Shown piece by piece: positions 1-11,913 of a stretch of DNA of 64,000 nt. Where the stretch lies: assembly GCA_032209605.1 (NCBI GenBank), contig JASFXZ010000001.1, positions 2,170,001 through 2,234,000 on the forward strand. Direction: 5' to 3'. Position 1 is the stretch's first letter, and every line of letters starts with the position of its first letter. The stretch is from Mactromeris polynyma (Eukaryota > Mollusca > Bivalvia > Venerida > Mactridae). The notes beneath the pieces are model-generated. The model saw only the letters and a program-made list of their open reading frames with translations, had not been told where the DNA came from and did no database searches. A program made the translations under genes and the position numbers.

Positions 1-1205
1 TTACCAACCAGTACTTATGTGTTACTCCGCAAGAATTGCTCGTTTCAATTCTAGAAGCGCCAGGAATTTGCCAAAATGCACAAAGCAATTACATCCGAGT
101 GGTCCGATTTCTTAAATTTTGCGAATCAATATTGACATTATATCGCATTAACACGCTGATGAATCAATGTTGTTTGAGTTCTGAAAAGTTCAAACACGAC
201 GTGTAAATAAATCTACTACTTTTTTCCAAATTTGATACTTAAGTAAACGGACGTTCGTCAAATAAAAAATGTAGAAAATTAATAATTGCGGGGTAGAATA
301 CATATCACACTGAGCGAATTGTTTATTCAGCAGTTGAGTTTGTTATTACAGCTGACTATGCAAATAATTTGATATTAAGTGTGTGTACATGTCTATATAC
401 ATCTATATTCCAGACAAATGAATACATATATATACTTTAACTAGTGCTTTAGTTTGTGTACATTTCTAGATCTGTCTAGGCGTCACACTTATGAATACAA
501 TGTACAGTAAAACCTCATTTAAAGACCACCTCAATAATAGGACCAACTCAAAATTAGGAACACAATTTTCAAGTTCATTTTCACTGTTTTGCTCTTTATT
601 CAACCTCAATATTAAGACCACCTCAATAGTAAGAACATGTTTTATTCATGAATATGTATTTATGTATAATGGTTGTGTTGAGTATTTAGATTCTTGTAAG
701 TGTCGCGAATTAAAACTGGTTAAAATCAATAACACATAATTGACAATTTAGATGATAACATGCAAATTCAAGTGGTTTTATGTTTAAAAGTTCGAGTCAA
801 TGGTTTCATATAATGCGGACAGCTACTTGTCGATAATTTACATTAACTTTTTGACAACCATTATCGATAAGCATTAAACATTGGCTGGACGTTTGTATTT
901 ACTTAAGGTGTTTAAACAATTTTCAAAGCGATAACAAGCCACTGATAATATTTTCTAAATAATAATGAAGCATTTAAGAACAAATAGTCGCTATTACATT
1001 TGTCGGTTTTTAAGAAATCGATACGCTGTTTTATTTATACATCTAGAATGAATGGTATTCAATTAATATCTTTAAAACGTTTTCATGGGCACGTTAAATT
1101 GAATAAGTTATGAAACTATGAAAAGAATATATACGAGTATTGTCAACAAGTTGAATGTATTTAGTACTTAGATTTTCATACTCGAGTTAAAGTGATCCAT
1201 ATAGA
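1..1205. other. AT-rich intergenic stretch
   Basis: No gene is recognised. The only structure seen is one end of a pogo/Tc1-like MITE at about 505-640, which begins CAGTAAAACC after a TA and carries the 'aagaccacctcaata' motif of that family. Short ORFs here have no recognisable domain and are probably chance. Confidence 0.6.
505..640. mobile_element. pogo/Tc1-like MITE fragment
   Basis: Starts TA|CAGTAAAACCTCA and contains two copies of the diagnostic AAGACCACCTCAATA motif. Related copies are at 4593-4742 (right end), 10696-10879, 13965-14037 (fragment) and 45404-46214, with a relative at 60092-60280. The opposite terminus is not clear in this copy, so it is probably truncated or decayed. 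Confidence 0.6.
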
Positions 1206-2300
1206 CTAGGCTTGGAAGTGTTCCACACTGAATTTTGGTTTTGGAAGTGTCCGACAATGCCTGGGGTGGAAGTGTCCGACAATGCCTGGGGTGGAAGTGT
1301 CTCCAAATGACTGGGGTGGAAGTGTCCGACAAGGACTGGGGTTGGAATTGTCTCCAAATGACTGGGGTTGTAAGTGTCTCCGACAATGCATGGGGTGAAA
1401 GTGTCCGACAATGCCTGGGGTGGAAGTGTCCGACAATGCCTGGGGTGGAAGTGTCCGACAAGGACTGGGGGTGGAAGTGTCTCCAAATGACTGGGGTTGG
1501 AAATGTCCGACAATGACTGGGGTGGAATGGTCTCCAAATGACTGGGGTTGGAAGTGTCCGACGATGACTGGGGTTGAAAGTGTCCGACAAGGAATGGGGT
1601 TGAAAGTGTTCGACAATGACTGAGGTTGAAAGTGTCCGACGAGGACTGGGGTTGAAAGTGTCCGACGAGGACTGGGGTTGAAAGTGTCCCACAATGACTG
1701 GGGTGGAAGTGTCACAAAAGGACTAGGATTGAAAGTGTACCACAATGACTGGGTGGAAGTGTCGCAAAAGGACTGGGGTTGAAAGTGTCGCAAAAGGACT
1801 AGGGTTGAAAGTGTCGCAAAAGGACTGGGGTTGAAAGTGTCCCACAATGACTGGGGTGGAAGTGTCACAAAAGGACTAGGGTTGAAAGTGTCCCACAATG
1901 ACTGGGTGGAAGTGTCGCAAAAGGAATGGGTTTGAAAGTGTCCCACAATGACTGGGATGGAAGTGTCGCAAAAGGACTGGGGTTGAAAGTGTCCCACAAT
2001 GACTTGGATGGAAGTGTCGCAAAAGGACTGGGTTTGAAAGTGTCCCACAATGACTGGGATGGAAGTGTTGCAAAAGGACTGGGTTTGAAAGTGTCCCACA
2101 ATGACTGGGATGGAAGGGTCGCAAAAGGACTGGGTTTGAAAGTGTCCCACAATGACTGGGATGGAAGTGTCGCAAAAGGACTGGGTTTGAAAGTGTCCCA
2201 CAATGACTGGGATGGAAGTGTCGCAAAAGGACTGAGGTTGAAAGTGTCTCACAATTACTGGGGTGGGAGTGTCGCAAAAGGACTGGGTTTGGACTTAGTA
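1206..2300. repeat. 25/26-bp minisatellite, about 1.1 kb
   Basis: A tandem array of a 25-26-bp unit around 'gtgtccgacaatg' plus 'actggggt(t/g)gaa'. From about 1690 it becomes a 51-bp higher-order unit, alternating a 'cccacaatgactggg' half with a 'cgcaaaaggactggg' half. The left part is the simpler ancestral-looking form and the right part is more homogeneous. Several frames stay open over hundreds of bases on both strands, as expected from the repeat period, so I do not call a protein. Confidence 0.95.
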
Positions 2301-2309
2301 TGGTAGTGA

Positions 2310-3885
2310 CCTACTAGAATTGGGGTTGCAGGTTACCCCGAGGACTAGGGCTGGTATTGAGTGACCCACTAGGAAGTAGGTCGGAAGTGTCTCACAAAGA
2401 GTGGGGATGGTAGTGGCCCACTGGGAACGTAGTTTGCAGTGGGTGGCGTTCGACATCAATCATCTCTAGTTATACTCCTTAAAGTAATTATAATAAATTT
2501 GAAAATTGATAACTGAAAGGGAATAAAAATGTTGTTTTGTCCAATTATTTACAATTTGCTAGATATGATATCGTGGCAGTCATTTTTTGGAAGCATACTT
2601 CATTGCTTTCCACATCATTTATAATGCAAAGCAGGCAGTAAGATAAGGGTAGATTGAAATATCCGCAAACCTCAGCAAATGTCAATTTGTAAGCACTAAT
2701 TATAATTCTTTCAGTATGAATATTTCATTTATTAATTTCAATTTATTGTGTGTGTTTATTTAAACTCAAAAGGCAAACATTCCACGTACATCTCATAAGT
2801 AACATAATTATTCTAGTAACATACCGCAAAATAAGAATTGTGTAGTATAATGCACATGAACATGTACATGAATACTGACATAAAATTTAGAAGATCTGGG
2901 ACAGATATATTTACGCTAAAACATATTGAATTAAATACCCACAAAATAACAAAAGACGTCCTAATCAATAATCAAATGGACCGATAACATCTTACGTTTA
3001 ATTAATAGCAGATAATTAGTCTTAAACGTATCGGGTTTAAAACAAGTAACTCACGTTTGCAAAGGGTTGATGTTTCGTCACTAGTCCATGATATGTCGTT
3101 ACTTCCAATTTCAACTTGTGTTTACACTTGCTACTTAATGATAGTACACATTTGTTAAAAAGTAGAGGTGTTTCAAGTTAATCCTTTTTATTCCTCTATA
3201 ACTAATACAAAGTAAATAGTTGCTAAGTCGAAATGCGCATGCGTACAGGTTTTTTAAATCCATTTATAGACGGCGATATCTATGATTGATTTGACGTGTA
3301 TAACATAAGAGTTAATCTTTTTTTTCCACTCGTGAACAGATTATTTTTCAAAAGCGCTTTTGTTAGGTTGAATGGAATTTATAATTGAATGTTTTATGTA
3401 TGAAGGATTTGCCGTTCCGATTCATTAAAGTATTGACGAAACTTAAACTCGCAATATCGGTAACTTTTTCTGTGTTTGAAATACACTAAGTGGCAACTCT
3501 TCTTATGCATTTAAAGTATTATATTCATTTTAAGTGAAATAGTTGGGAGAAAAAGATTAGTAAGCGTACTCGTATAAGGCTTAAGGAAACATATTACTTG
3601 TATGAAATCAACACATTGGCCAGTGTTCACAATTAGTCCGTCACTTAAATTGCTATTTCTACTCGCTACTTTTATTGAATGTGACTGGGACCGAGATTGT
3701 GACAACGGAATTTATGTATTTTTTTACTTTAACGATATTACGTCTAATAAATCAAGCACCTGTCAATAAGAACATGTTTTCCGACTCATTGAAATTCCTA
3801 TTTTGTAGGTAAAGGTTACAGAACACGTCCAGTCCCTACTTGTACACGGAGTGCTCAGTCCGTGTATAGGCGTTGTAGAAAATGA
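2310..3885. other. AT-rich intergenic stretch, no gene seen
   Basis: Immediately after the satellite, 2310-2450 holds a few degenerate relatives of its unit ('gtgacccactagga', 'gtctcacaaagagtgggg'). Beyond that I see no gene, RNA or well-formed repeat. Confidence 0.5.
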
Positions 3886-3892
3886 AGGTAGC

Positions 3893-4330
3893 CAAGTGGC
3901 TAAGTCGTTAACACTGCTGACTACGAATCCAGAGGTCGTGGGTTTGATCCCTTGTCCAGCCGGATAAGACAGAAATGGTTTTCAGTGTTTCCCACCTAAC
4001 ATAGTACTGGCATGTAAACAGGATCTGGGACCAATATGTATATATTGGTCCCAGCAAGGATAGTACCGGGTAGATTCCAGTTAAGTACTGGTAAGATGCC
4101 AGGAAAATGGTAACTGTACGACAGGTCTCATTGGCACTGTGCAGGGACCGTTATTGTGTTCAAAATTGTCTGGTTGGCCTATACTGCTCTACTTAGTAGG
4201 CCGGTAAATTTCTCCCCCCACCCGGCCTTAAACATTCCATTTATAGTGTGAGGGGGACATACCGGGTCGACCGAAATATCATAAAAGTACATTACGAAAA
4301 ATGTACGCCGCGAGTGTGGACCTCATTAAT
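3893..4330 (+). mobile_element. tRNA-derived SINE
   Basis: The head at 3893-3960 reads like a tRNA: an A-box-like GTAGCCAAGTGGCTAAGTCG and a B-box-like GTGGGTTTGATCC, about 35 bases apart. The body contains the 30-bp palindrome CTGGGACC...GGTCCCAG at 4025-4054 and a GC-richer tail with 'accgggtcgaccgaaatatc'. The cloverleaf is not intact enough to call a functional tRNA. The 3' end and target duplication were not resolved. Confidence 0.6.
4025..4054. repeat. 30-bp palindromic hairpin element
   Basis: Near-perfect inverted repeat starting CTGGGACCAATAT and ending ATATTGGTCCCAG. A second copy is at 24426-24462, and a third at 25336-25358/26135-26152 is split by an insertion. Confidence 0.7.
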
Positions 4331-4592
4331 AAAGTAATTTGCTTTTTTTCTTATAGAAATTGTGTGATACAGACAACATAACTAACTCGATTTCGTAACC
4401 AAAGTCGTCGATAGTTAAATAATTTGCGAACGAAACCTTTTAATTTTCCTTTCTTTCGTATATAATTGTGCATGCGGTCGCGGCAGTCCATTAATGCCGC
4501 TTTAAGCTCAATCATACATTTCATCTTGCAATTAATCGTATTCGCCCATTGAATTTTGATTCGGCTTACACTTCAGCTGGTCATCCGTATAG

Positions 4593-4742
4593 TGACACCT
4601 CAATATTAAGACCAACCGTTACTGGGTGTTTGAAAAGAAAATCGGTCTTAGTAGTAAGGTGGTCCGATTGTCGAGTTAAAATGTGAAGGAAAATATAGAT
4701 GTGGTCTTAATACGGAGATAGTCTTTAAGTCATGTTTTACTG
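4593..4742. mobile_element. pogo/Tc1-like MITE, diverged
   Basis: Contains 'cacctcaatattaagacca' and ends GTTTTACTG followed by TA, matching the right terminus of the family. The left end is not distinct. Confidence 0.5.
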
Positions 4743-4859
4743 TACACATTCTGTGCATTGGATGCAATGGTGACTTTAAGGGGCGGTGCCGGCGTACGTC
4801 CCCTTCGTGAAAAAAGATTTTGTGGACATTGAGAGCTAAAACCATAAAAAAGTTGTCCT

Positions 4860-5640
4860 CCGCTACACTATCTCAAGAACATTATTTAACTACGACTGTA
4901 GTACTCGATCTATTTCACATCAAACAAAAAAGGAGAATAAATTATATTTAATTGCTTTAATTTTGCTATATCAAAATTGTTCTGACGGATCATTTATAAA
5001 TTTGAACGGTCCAGGGGAAGACTTTCCGTGAATGATTACTGGATAAGTTTACAATCCTGATCATAGTTTCTCTTTTCAGACACATTGAATGTACGTGACC
5101 CTGAAATTAGTATTTCGTATTTCCGTGCCTAATAATCTAAAATCGTTTTAATAGACAAACGATAGTATTTATAAATGATCTGAAATTGGACGAATTGTGT
5201 AATACATACTTATTGTAAAATATTACAAGTGGTCTGTGTATGCTAAATGATAGATAAATAATTTATAAATACCACAAGGGGATCAAGGGGGACACCCGAC
5301 GCGCGCGCCCTGAAATTCCCCCATCCTTAGACCTACATTATGTATGAGTAAAACTACGAAATTGTACAGAGATATTAAATTATAAGATTTTCAAATCAGC
5401 GATTCTGATTTATTGTAGCATTATATTATATAATGTTGATGTTTATACATGTATATATCCTAGTATGTATATTTAAACGCTTTTGCAACCAAAAACTGAC
5501 GAAAAAGTTACGCCCCCACCACCTAAGCCCAAATTCTGGACCCGCCCTTGAATACGATCAGGTTGAAAGATGGTTATGGTTTAATCAATAGTTATAAACT
5601 TTTGAAGAGAATCATAATAACCCTTTAAACATTTAAGACC
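4860..5640. other. Intergenic stretch upstream of IER3IP1
   Basis: No gene recognised. The part nearest IER3IP1 (5641-5855) is less AT-rich and probably holds its promoter or 5' UTR, but no TATA box or defined start site can be supported. Confidence 0.4.
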
Positions 5641-5855
5641 ATGTTGGCTGGTGCCAGAGGGGAAGTAACTCTCACGGAAGACTGCGCATCCAAACTCACA
5701 GTGTGTATCTCCCTTTGCTGTAGAAACTTCATAAAGGGGGACCACTGTAGAGGAGCATGTTCGCAAACTCCAAACGTACTTAACTCCCCTAATTGTAAAA
5801 TTGACGATAAAGGGAGATTACTGCGTTGGAAGTTGAGAAGTGCCAACAAACAAAA

Positions 5856-7271
5856 ATGGCATTTGGGTTATATTCATTAATTGAGGCTGTTATATTATGT
5901 TTAAACGCAGTATGTGTACTACATGAAGAACGATTCTTGTCAAAACGTGTGTATATTGTTTAACTTTCACTAATTAATACCGATTCCACATACATTGATT
6001 AAGTTGATTAGTTTCGGATAACATTTTTCGGATATTATAATTACAATACATTGGTTTCATGACAAGTGTGAACTTATGATTTTGATTACAAATATGGCAT
6101 TTTGTCTATATCCCATGTGTCTACCCAGGGGTGTCAATAAGAGCTGGTAAAAATACACAGTAACTTTAGCATTTTCACCTAGCTACTTAATTATGTACTC
6201 TTGTATGACTATGAATGATAATAATTGAGGAGAGTACCCTACTGATTCTTGTGTTGATTTCCCTGCTACTTCAAGAATTAGTGACACCCCTGGGCATAGG
6301 AAAGCTAGGCCTGCATACACAAAACTGGACCTTTCCATACTGATTCTTAAGGTACCTGCCATCTCCTCCCCCGTTGGTAGACAAAACCATATAGTTATAA
6401 GTTATATGTCCGTGACGATACTTGGTATACTTGTGCATTATTACTCACTGACAATTCAATTACATATCTTTCAGTTGGCTGGGCAACAAACCAGCAAGGG
6501 TTCGGAGAACAACAAGGAATGAAAACACAAATAATGAATTTAGTTAGATCTATCAGAACTGTTATGAGAAGTAAGTTTGTATTAATTTTGCATATTTTTA
6601 TTTCATAGAAACGTTAAACATATAGAGTCTTAATTAACTTCTGTAGATCTGTCGAGATACTACAGACAAATATTCAAGGATGGCTTTCAAATTGAAAGAT
6701 GTGAAAAATGTGCTGCAGATGCATAATCATTTGTGTTTCAAACTTTCATAGGGTTATAGGAATATTAACTGCCCTAAATATCCGTAAATTTTCACCTAGA
6801 ATTATAAGGTGAATATGACTGAAACTGAACAGTTCCAAAGTGGCTCAAGAAAAAAGCCAGCGATAGTCCTGGAGGTTGTCAAGTCTGTGAAAGAACCTTG
6901 CTCATAGAATAACCCAAAACCTCGAGATCATACGTTCAGTGCTCCGTCTAGTTAGCTAGTTGTAATCTGCCATAGGTAGGGGAGAGCCCTAGATAATATT
7001 GTTAAAACTTTTGGCCCAACCCTTTTGTATGTATGTACAAGTTATTTTGTATATTTGTGCAAATATGATTGTTATATGTATACGTACAATAAAATATGAT
7101 TAAACTAAAAGTGCTCTGTCCTGACTCCTATGTCACAAAGACTGCTTTATTGCCATTATAAATGTATCTATTTTGTTTCAAATTTGTTACTTATTTACAT
7201 TTCTGTATATTTCAGTACCACTAATAGGCATCAATGTTGTAGTGATAGTGTTTATGCTGGTATTAGGCTGA
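5856..7271 (+). CDS. IER3IP1: Immediate early response 3-interacting protein 1 (Yos1-type), 3 exons
   Basis: Coding exons 5856-5946, 6475-6570 and 7216-7271 join in phases 1 and 1 to give 80 aa, against 82 aa in human. IER3IP1/Yos1 is a small ER/Golgi membrane protein involved in ER-to-Golgi traffic; this role is family knowledge. The sequence shows an N-terminal hydrophobic helix (MAFGLYSLIEAVILCLNAVC), the family motif VLHEERFL, the central GFGEQQG and MNLVRSIRTVMR segments, and a second hydrophobic helix after PLIGIN ending VLG and stop. Donors are GTGTGT and GTAAGT; both acceptors are TTTCAG or TTCAG. An alternative third exon at 6647-6726 is also phase-compatible and would replace the second membrane helix (see findings). 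A possible AATAAA lies near 7708. Confidence 0.93.
6129..6294. mobile_element. hAT-like MITE in IER3IP1 intron 2-side flank
   Basis: Termini AGGGGTGTCAATAAGAGCTGG and a right end ...TTAGTGACACCCCTG are inverted repeats. It lies within IER3IP1 intron 1. Relatives are at 49289-49443 (well conserved) and about 31265-31415 (diverged). No perfect 8-bp target duplication was found for this copy. Confidence 0.6.
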
Positions 7272-8100
7272 GACTTGATGACAACGTATTGGAACCAAGC
7301 TTTATTATCTCGGAACAGCAGAAGTTTTAATTACTATTTAACTGCCAAGTATTGTTGGATAAACTCTGTGAAGAAAGATGTGATATTTATCATTTTATTG
7401 TGAAAACTATTCATACTAATTAAACGCTGGTGAAGCTGACAAGTGCTATTGTTCTATCCATCTGTGCGTTGATGCAGATACTGATGACATTGACTCCTTA
7501 CTTCTACTAAAGGCGATGTAGAATCTGATTTTGCTAAGATATAAGTCATGTGACAGATGTGTACTAACCATGTCATTGTTTCAATATTGAAATAACAAAT
7601 GTTTGCCTTGCAGTTATAGTCATTGCTATTATGGGCATAAAAGGTTAATTTATTAAGAAAATGTGCCATTACCATTGATGATATATGTTAATATAATATT
7701 CATGTCAATAAATTACTGAATTTTTTTAACCAGTTTTCAAAAACAAACTACTCATATAATTTAAAAAAAACCTGATTTTTATAGTGTTGAGAAAACTTGT
7801 TTAATAAATTAGTATTTTATGACTACTCATACAATATCCTCTATTTAATTCAGCAATTCTTCCATCTTGCATTGTTACAGCTATTCTTCCCCAAACTCTT
7901 TTGTTTGATCGATGCATTTAATTTCATTTTATGTGGAGTATGTCAGCGAGTTACTGCTGGTCAGTTCTCCAGTGTGAAGGGAATACGACTGCTATAATTT
8001 AGTGATACATTTTTTGTAACTAAGATCAACAAATTTTGTAATCTGGTACATTTCTGTTAACAACATGAACTTGTTCCCTGTTTTGTAGTAAAAGTGATGC
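7272..8100. other. IER3IP1 3' flank
   Basis: AT-rich. The first part is probably 3' UTR. No further gene or well-formed repeat was seen. Confidence 0.5.
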
Positions 8101-8129
8101 ATTTCTCCCTATATCAGGCATGAGCATTT

Positions 8130-8272
8130 CGCGTAATTCCGCTGTTTTGACACTCGCAAGGGCCGTTTTGAGATAATCTTAGATGCTTCGAAGCCAGGAG
8201 CTTCAGTGGCCCCCTGGACCCCTTGCCAAATTTTCAGCTGATTTTGAAATTTTGCATTCTCATGCCTGCTAT
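8130..8272. repeat. Dispersed repeat, copy 1
   Basis: The segment around 'gccaggagcttcag...gccccctggaccccttgcc' recurs at 44615-44745 with high similarity and the same downstream 'ttcagctgatttgaaatttt...cattctcatgcc'. No coding potential or inverted ends were seen, so the element class is unknown. Confidence 0.65.
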
Positions 8273-8652
8273 ATATACTAACACATCATTAAATTTCGTT
8301 CTTTCACAATACCAAAGATGTATCTGGCATAAATTTGTAAACAGTGTTAAAATGTATATGATAGAAAAATATCTTCAAAATATGTACATTGTACTATCAT
8401 TTCCTACATGGCATGTTCACACATTAGTGGGTGTAACTTTCTGTAGAGATTATTGATGTATTATGACTGTTCAATGATTTTGGTACAAAAATCTAGAATG
8501 TCTCAAAAAACAGTATTGTTTGTTTTCTTTATAAAAGATGTTTCCAAACACGGTTTGACGGACAGAAATTTATGACCCCCATTTGGTTTGAAAGTTATCA
8601 GTACATTCCATACCACAGAATCTATCTTTCTACAACAACGATCAGTTTGTCC

Positions 8653-8779
8653 CACAGGTACTTGAAACAAACTATTTTAATGTTCTATATGGAATATTTA
8701 CTATACTGCAATAAGAATATTCTTATTATAGTACATAGGCCATATAGATCATTAGAATAGTTTGTTTCAAGTACCTGTG
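8653..8779. mobile_element. hAT-type MITE with perfect 8-bp target duplication
   Basis: 127-bp element with long inverted termini starting CACAGGTACTTGAAACAAAC. It is flanked on both sides by GTTTGTCC (8645-8652 and 8780-8787), an exact 8-bp target-site duplication as expected for the hAT superfamily. A second copy is at 26248-26358. Confidence 0.88.
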
Positions 8780-8789
8780 GTTTGTCCAG

Positions 8790-9432
8790 GGAGCTTTTAA
8801 CTGTTGGCCGAGGGAAATAATTCAATTCACAATTGAACTGGGTTCTTTTTCACATGCTGCAGATACTAGAAAATCCTTTTCAACTCCTTGTGCGAAAAAA
8901 AACAAAAAACTGACTAGATTTAGATATTTTTATTCGCTTATCTCCTTTACTATGCACTTTTTAAAATTTAACTGAAATGCAATAATTTGGTAATGGTAAT
9001 AAACTAAATTACTATCGGCACTTAGAAATTAAAATTGTATTCCTGAATTGATTTTGAAATTTTATCTAAATAGTTGCTATAAAATAAACTGCCTGTGTTA
9101 ATAATACATGTACCCATGTTTGTATATGCAGATAAGGCAGGAATTAATGTCAAGGTTTTAATGAAAACATAAGTAGTGATTTTGCAGGTTGTATTCCAAT
9201 GAACACAAAAAATGTACACAAATAATTATTCAGCCATCTTTAAAAATAATTGTTTGTTTGATGTACTAAGACTGTCCCACAGAAACTGGTTTTGACAATT
9301 ATTTTTGCTCTTCAAGCAAGATTTTTGTTTCTGTCTAAAAACGTTAAAAAAATGAATCTAATGACCCAGCACCCCAGTTGTTATTATAATTGCATTTCTA
9401 AACTAAATTTTTAAGGATGGCTTTTAATTGAA
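8790..9432. other. Intergenic stretch between convergent IER3IP1 and C5orf63-like genes
   Basis: AT-rich and featureless apart from homopolymer runs. The part nearest 9433 is presumably the 3' UTR of the glutaredoxin-like gene. Confidence 0.5.
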
Positions 9433-10269
9433 TCATTGAATTCCTTTATCAAATCCATCTTTATACTTTTCAAGTCCCTTTTCTAAAGCTTCAAAGTCAA
9501 CTCTGTGCTTAAATAGGAAATCTTCATAGATGTGAAAAACTGGAATATCATATTTGTACAGATCATACCAATGTTCATTCTCTGGAAGCATAATGTCCAC
9601 TTCTTCCAATATAAACTGTAATAGAAAGAGCAAATAATTCACTTTTAGTTTTATTCAAGTTGTGACAACTTTGAAATCACAGGTCGGTTTTGACATGTGA
9701 GCAAGAAATGCTGGCATCCATATCACCCTTGAGATTCAGCACCTAGTGAAACCCCTGAGATTACTTCTCGGAGATTTTGATCACATGTAATGAATTTTGC
9801 AGCCTCTGTAAATTATTCATCCTTATTATGGGAGGAGTAATGTACCTTTGATGGTGAAAATTGAGGTCAGGTTGATATCAACTCCTAAATTACATGTATA
9901 TCCATAGCAACTTGATATATAAATTATTTCTCAAAATAATTTACTCCTTAATAAACCTATAGATAAGATATCATAGAGAAATTAGCTACAAACCCGGTGC
10001 ATATGTGGTCTAAGGGCTTCTACGGCTTCATCACATAATGTACATCCATCTTTTGTGAATAGGTAAATGATAGGAAGTTTCGTACATGTTGTGACTTTCT
10101 CTCTAACTTGTATCATGTTCGCTTTTAAATTCCAAGCGGTCCTCAAAATTGGTCTGACACTGGAGTGGTAACTGCGCACAGTCCTGTTAAGTGAGGAAAT
10201 TTTAAATTTCTGCCTGGCAACACAGAACAATCTGGGTATAACTTTAGACAAGCGCATTGTGTTCTTCAT
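9433..10269 (-). CDS. C5orf63: Glutaredoxin-like protein, C5orf63 type, 2 exons
   Basis: Exons 10269-9994 and 9615-9433 join in phase 0 (donor CGG|GTTTGT, acceptor TTACAG) to give 152 aa. Residues 1-60 are basic and serine-rich with few acidic residues, which could be a mitochondrial targeting sequence (inference). The core starts at PIIYLFTKDGCTLCDEAVEAL, a thioredoxin-fold strand followed by a CxxC redox pair (C-T-L-C). The second exon continues with VDIMLPENEHWYDLYKYDIPVFHI, carrying the cis-Pro (IPVF) typical of the fold, and ends with a KHRVD segment. This matches the small glutaredoxin-like DUF836 family that includes human C5orf63 and yeast YDR286C. Its physiological substrate is not known to me. 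It converges with IER3IP1 and is upstream of no obvious partner. Confidence 0.88.
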
Positions 10270-11537
10270 GAAACTGGTTGCATATCACACTAGGTTAACA
10301 TCAGCCAAATCTGAAAGGATAATTGCGCTACACATTTATACAAAATATTTATAGAAGAAAGACGCGATACATCTACTGGCAATATATTCTTTGTACTAGT
10401 AACTGCCCTGTCCAACAACAGGGAACATTTAACCGCAACAGACTGAGTGACTGTTGTATGAGAGTGTAGGTGCCATAGAAGCATGCATGTTGGCATACCA
10501 GGAAAACAAGTTGGCCAATATATATATTGCTGACCAAATTTCCACTACCATGAGAAAAAGAGAAACCAGGGATGATTAGCAAAATAATGCACAGCAGTCC
10601 GATTCCTTCAAGTGTAGCCAAGAAAATGTGCATTTGACCTTTTATACACGCTCCTGAACATATTGTGATATTAAAGGTTGTGACCAATAAAAACACAGTA
10701 AAAACTCACTTAAAGACCACATCAATGATAAGACCACCTCAACATTAAGAATACAATTTTCATGTCCATTTTCCCTATTTTGCTCTTTACTCAACCTCAA
10801 CCTCAAAATTAAGACCACTTCAATAATAAGACCAGATTTCAAGGGTCCCAAGGGTGGTCGTATTATTGAGGTGTTACTGTGGTATGCGATCCTGTTTAAG
10901 TTACAAATGTTTGATCTCTTACAAGTGGATTTATCTCTAAGAAAAACTGCATACAAGATCTGTAGACTAAACCATGCATATTAGTATTATACTGATAAAA
11001 AATGTTGTATCGTAATTGTCTCATTGCAAACAGTCGACATCCATACATATTCTCAAGCTCAATTTGTAAATGCCATCTTCTGAGTTGTAAACTGTATAAT
11101 TAACCGACATATCAAAGTTTTAGACCACGTGAACATTGTACCTTTAGGAGCCTAACTGGGTTAACTCAAAGCCCCGGACAAGAGAATAAGTATTAAGATA
11201 AACAAATAAATTGCAGAACCTTACATTAATCAACAGAATAAAAATCACCCGACGTTTATCCAATGTTTACAATAGCGGTGACCTCTTGAAATTATTATGT
11301 TTCTACTTTCGTTTTGTCCTAGATAAAAACCAGTATCACGGTCCGATCTATGTCCAGGAATCTATCGTCATTCCACTGCTCGGGCGTTATCTGAGAAAAG
11401 ACCTGTTTGTCTTATCCGAGTTTGCTTAACTTTATTCAGCTGTTTAACTGTAATTCTTTAATTAATACTTCATTGAGAGTTTTGGGAAGGTGAATATTTC
11501 TTATGAATTGTTGCAATACTTTCTGTGGTCGCTTTGC
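10270..11537. other. Intergenic stretch with one MITE
   Basis: Contains the pogo-like MITE at 10696-10879. An ORF at 11211-11429 (+) includes a segment after a CTAG acceptor-like site (11322 on) that reads like ordinary protein, but I recognise no family and see no partner exons, so I leave it uncalled. Confidence 0.4.
10696..10879. mobile_element. pogo/Tc1-like MITE
   Basis: Begins CAGTAAAAACTCACTTAAAG and ends ATTGAGGTGTTACTG, with internal AAGACCAC motifs in both orientations. TA target duplication is not preserved at this copy. Confidence 0.7.
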
Positions 11538-11620
11538 AATTGTGTCATGCATTGCTAGTTGATATTTTATAATGAACGCCGTTCATTATAAAATATCAAC
11601 TAGCAATGCATGACACAATT
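11538..11620. repeat. 83-bp perfect palindrome (41-bp arms, 1-nt centre)
   Basis: Arms 11538-11578 and 11580-11620 are exact reverse complements around a single C at 11579. Similarity stops immediately outside the arms. No ORF is present. It could extrude as a cruciform or be a minimal foldback element. Confidence 0.95.
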
Positions 11621-11913
11621 TTATTTACGCACACCATGTGCCTTGCATGGTGTTTGAAATTTTAAATGGCAGCATGTTTATTTCTATATATGCAGAAACT
11701 CAAAAGTAATCACCTTATCATTACTCTATTCACCTATTAATATTGCAGTAACCACCACGTGAGACTGAAAGCTGTGTGGAGTGACCGATGTGTGCAGTTT
11801 GATCCACAATCGGACTGTATTATTTCATCGTGCATCCCATCTTGCTGTTATACATCTTCGTGTTCTCACCTATTCTTATATCTACGTCAAATCACCAGGA
11901 TCATACAATACAT

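Noticed and set aside
1206..2252. Long open frames (up to 348 codons) in the 25/26-bp array
   Set aside because: Several overlapping frames on both strands are open because of the repeat period. There is no domain, and no splice context that favours one frame.
5625..5849. Minus-strand gene divergent from IER3IP1
   Set aside because: The 74-codon frame has no recognised domain, and the plus strand there is also open. It is more likely IER3IP1 5' sequence.
11211..11429. Possible last exon of an unknown gene
   Set aside because: Protein-like after an acceptor-like CTAG, but no partner exon or family is recognisable.
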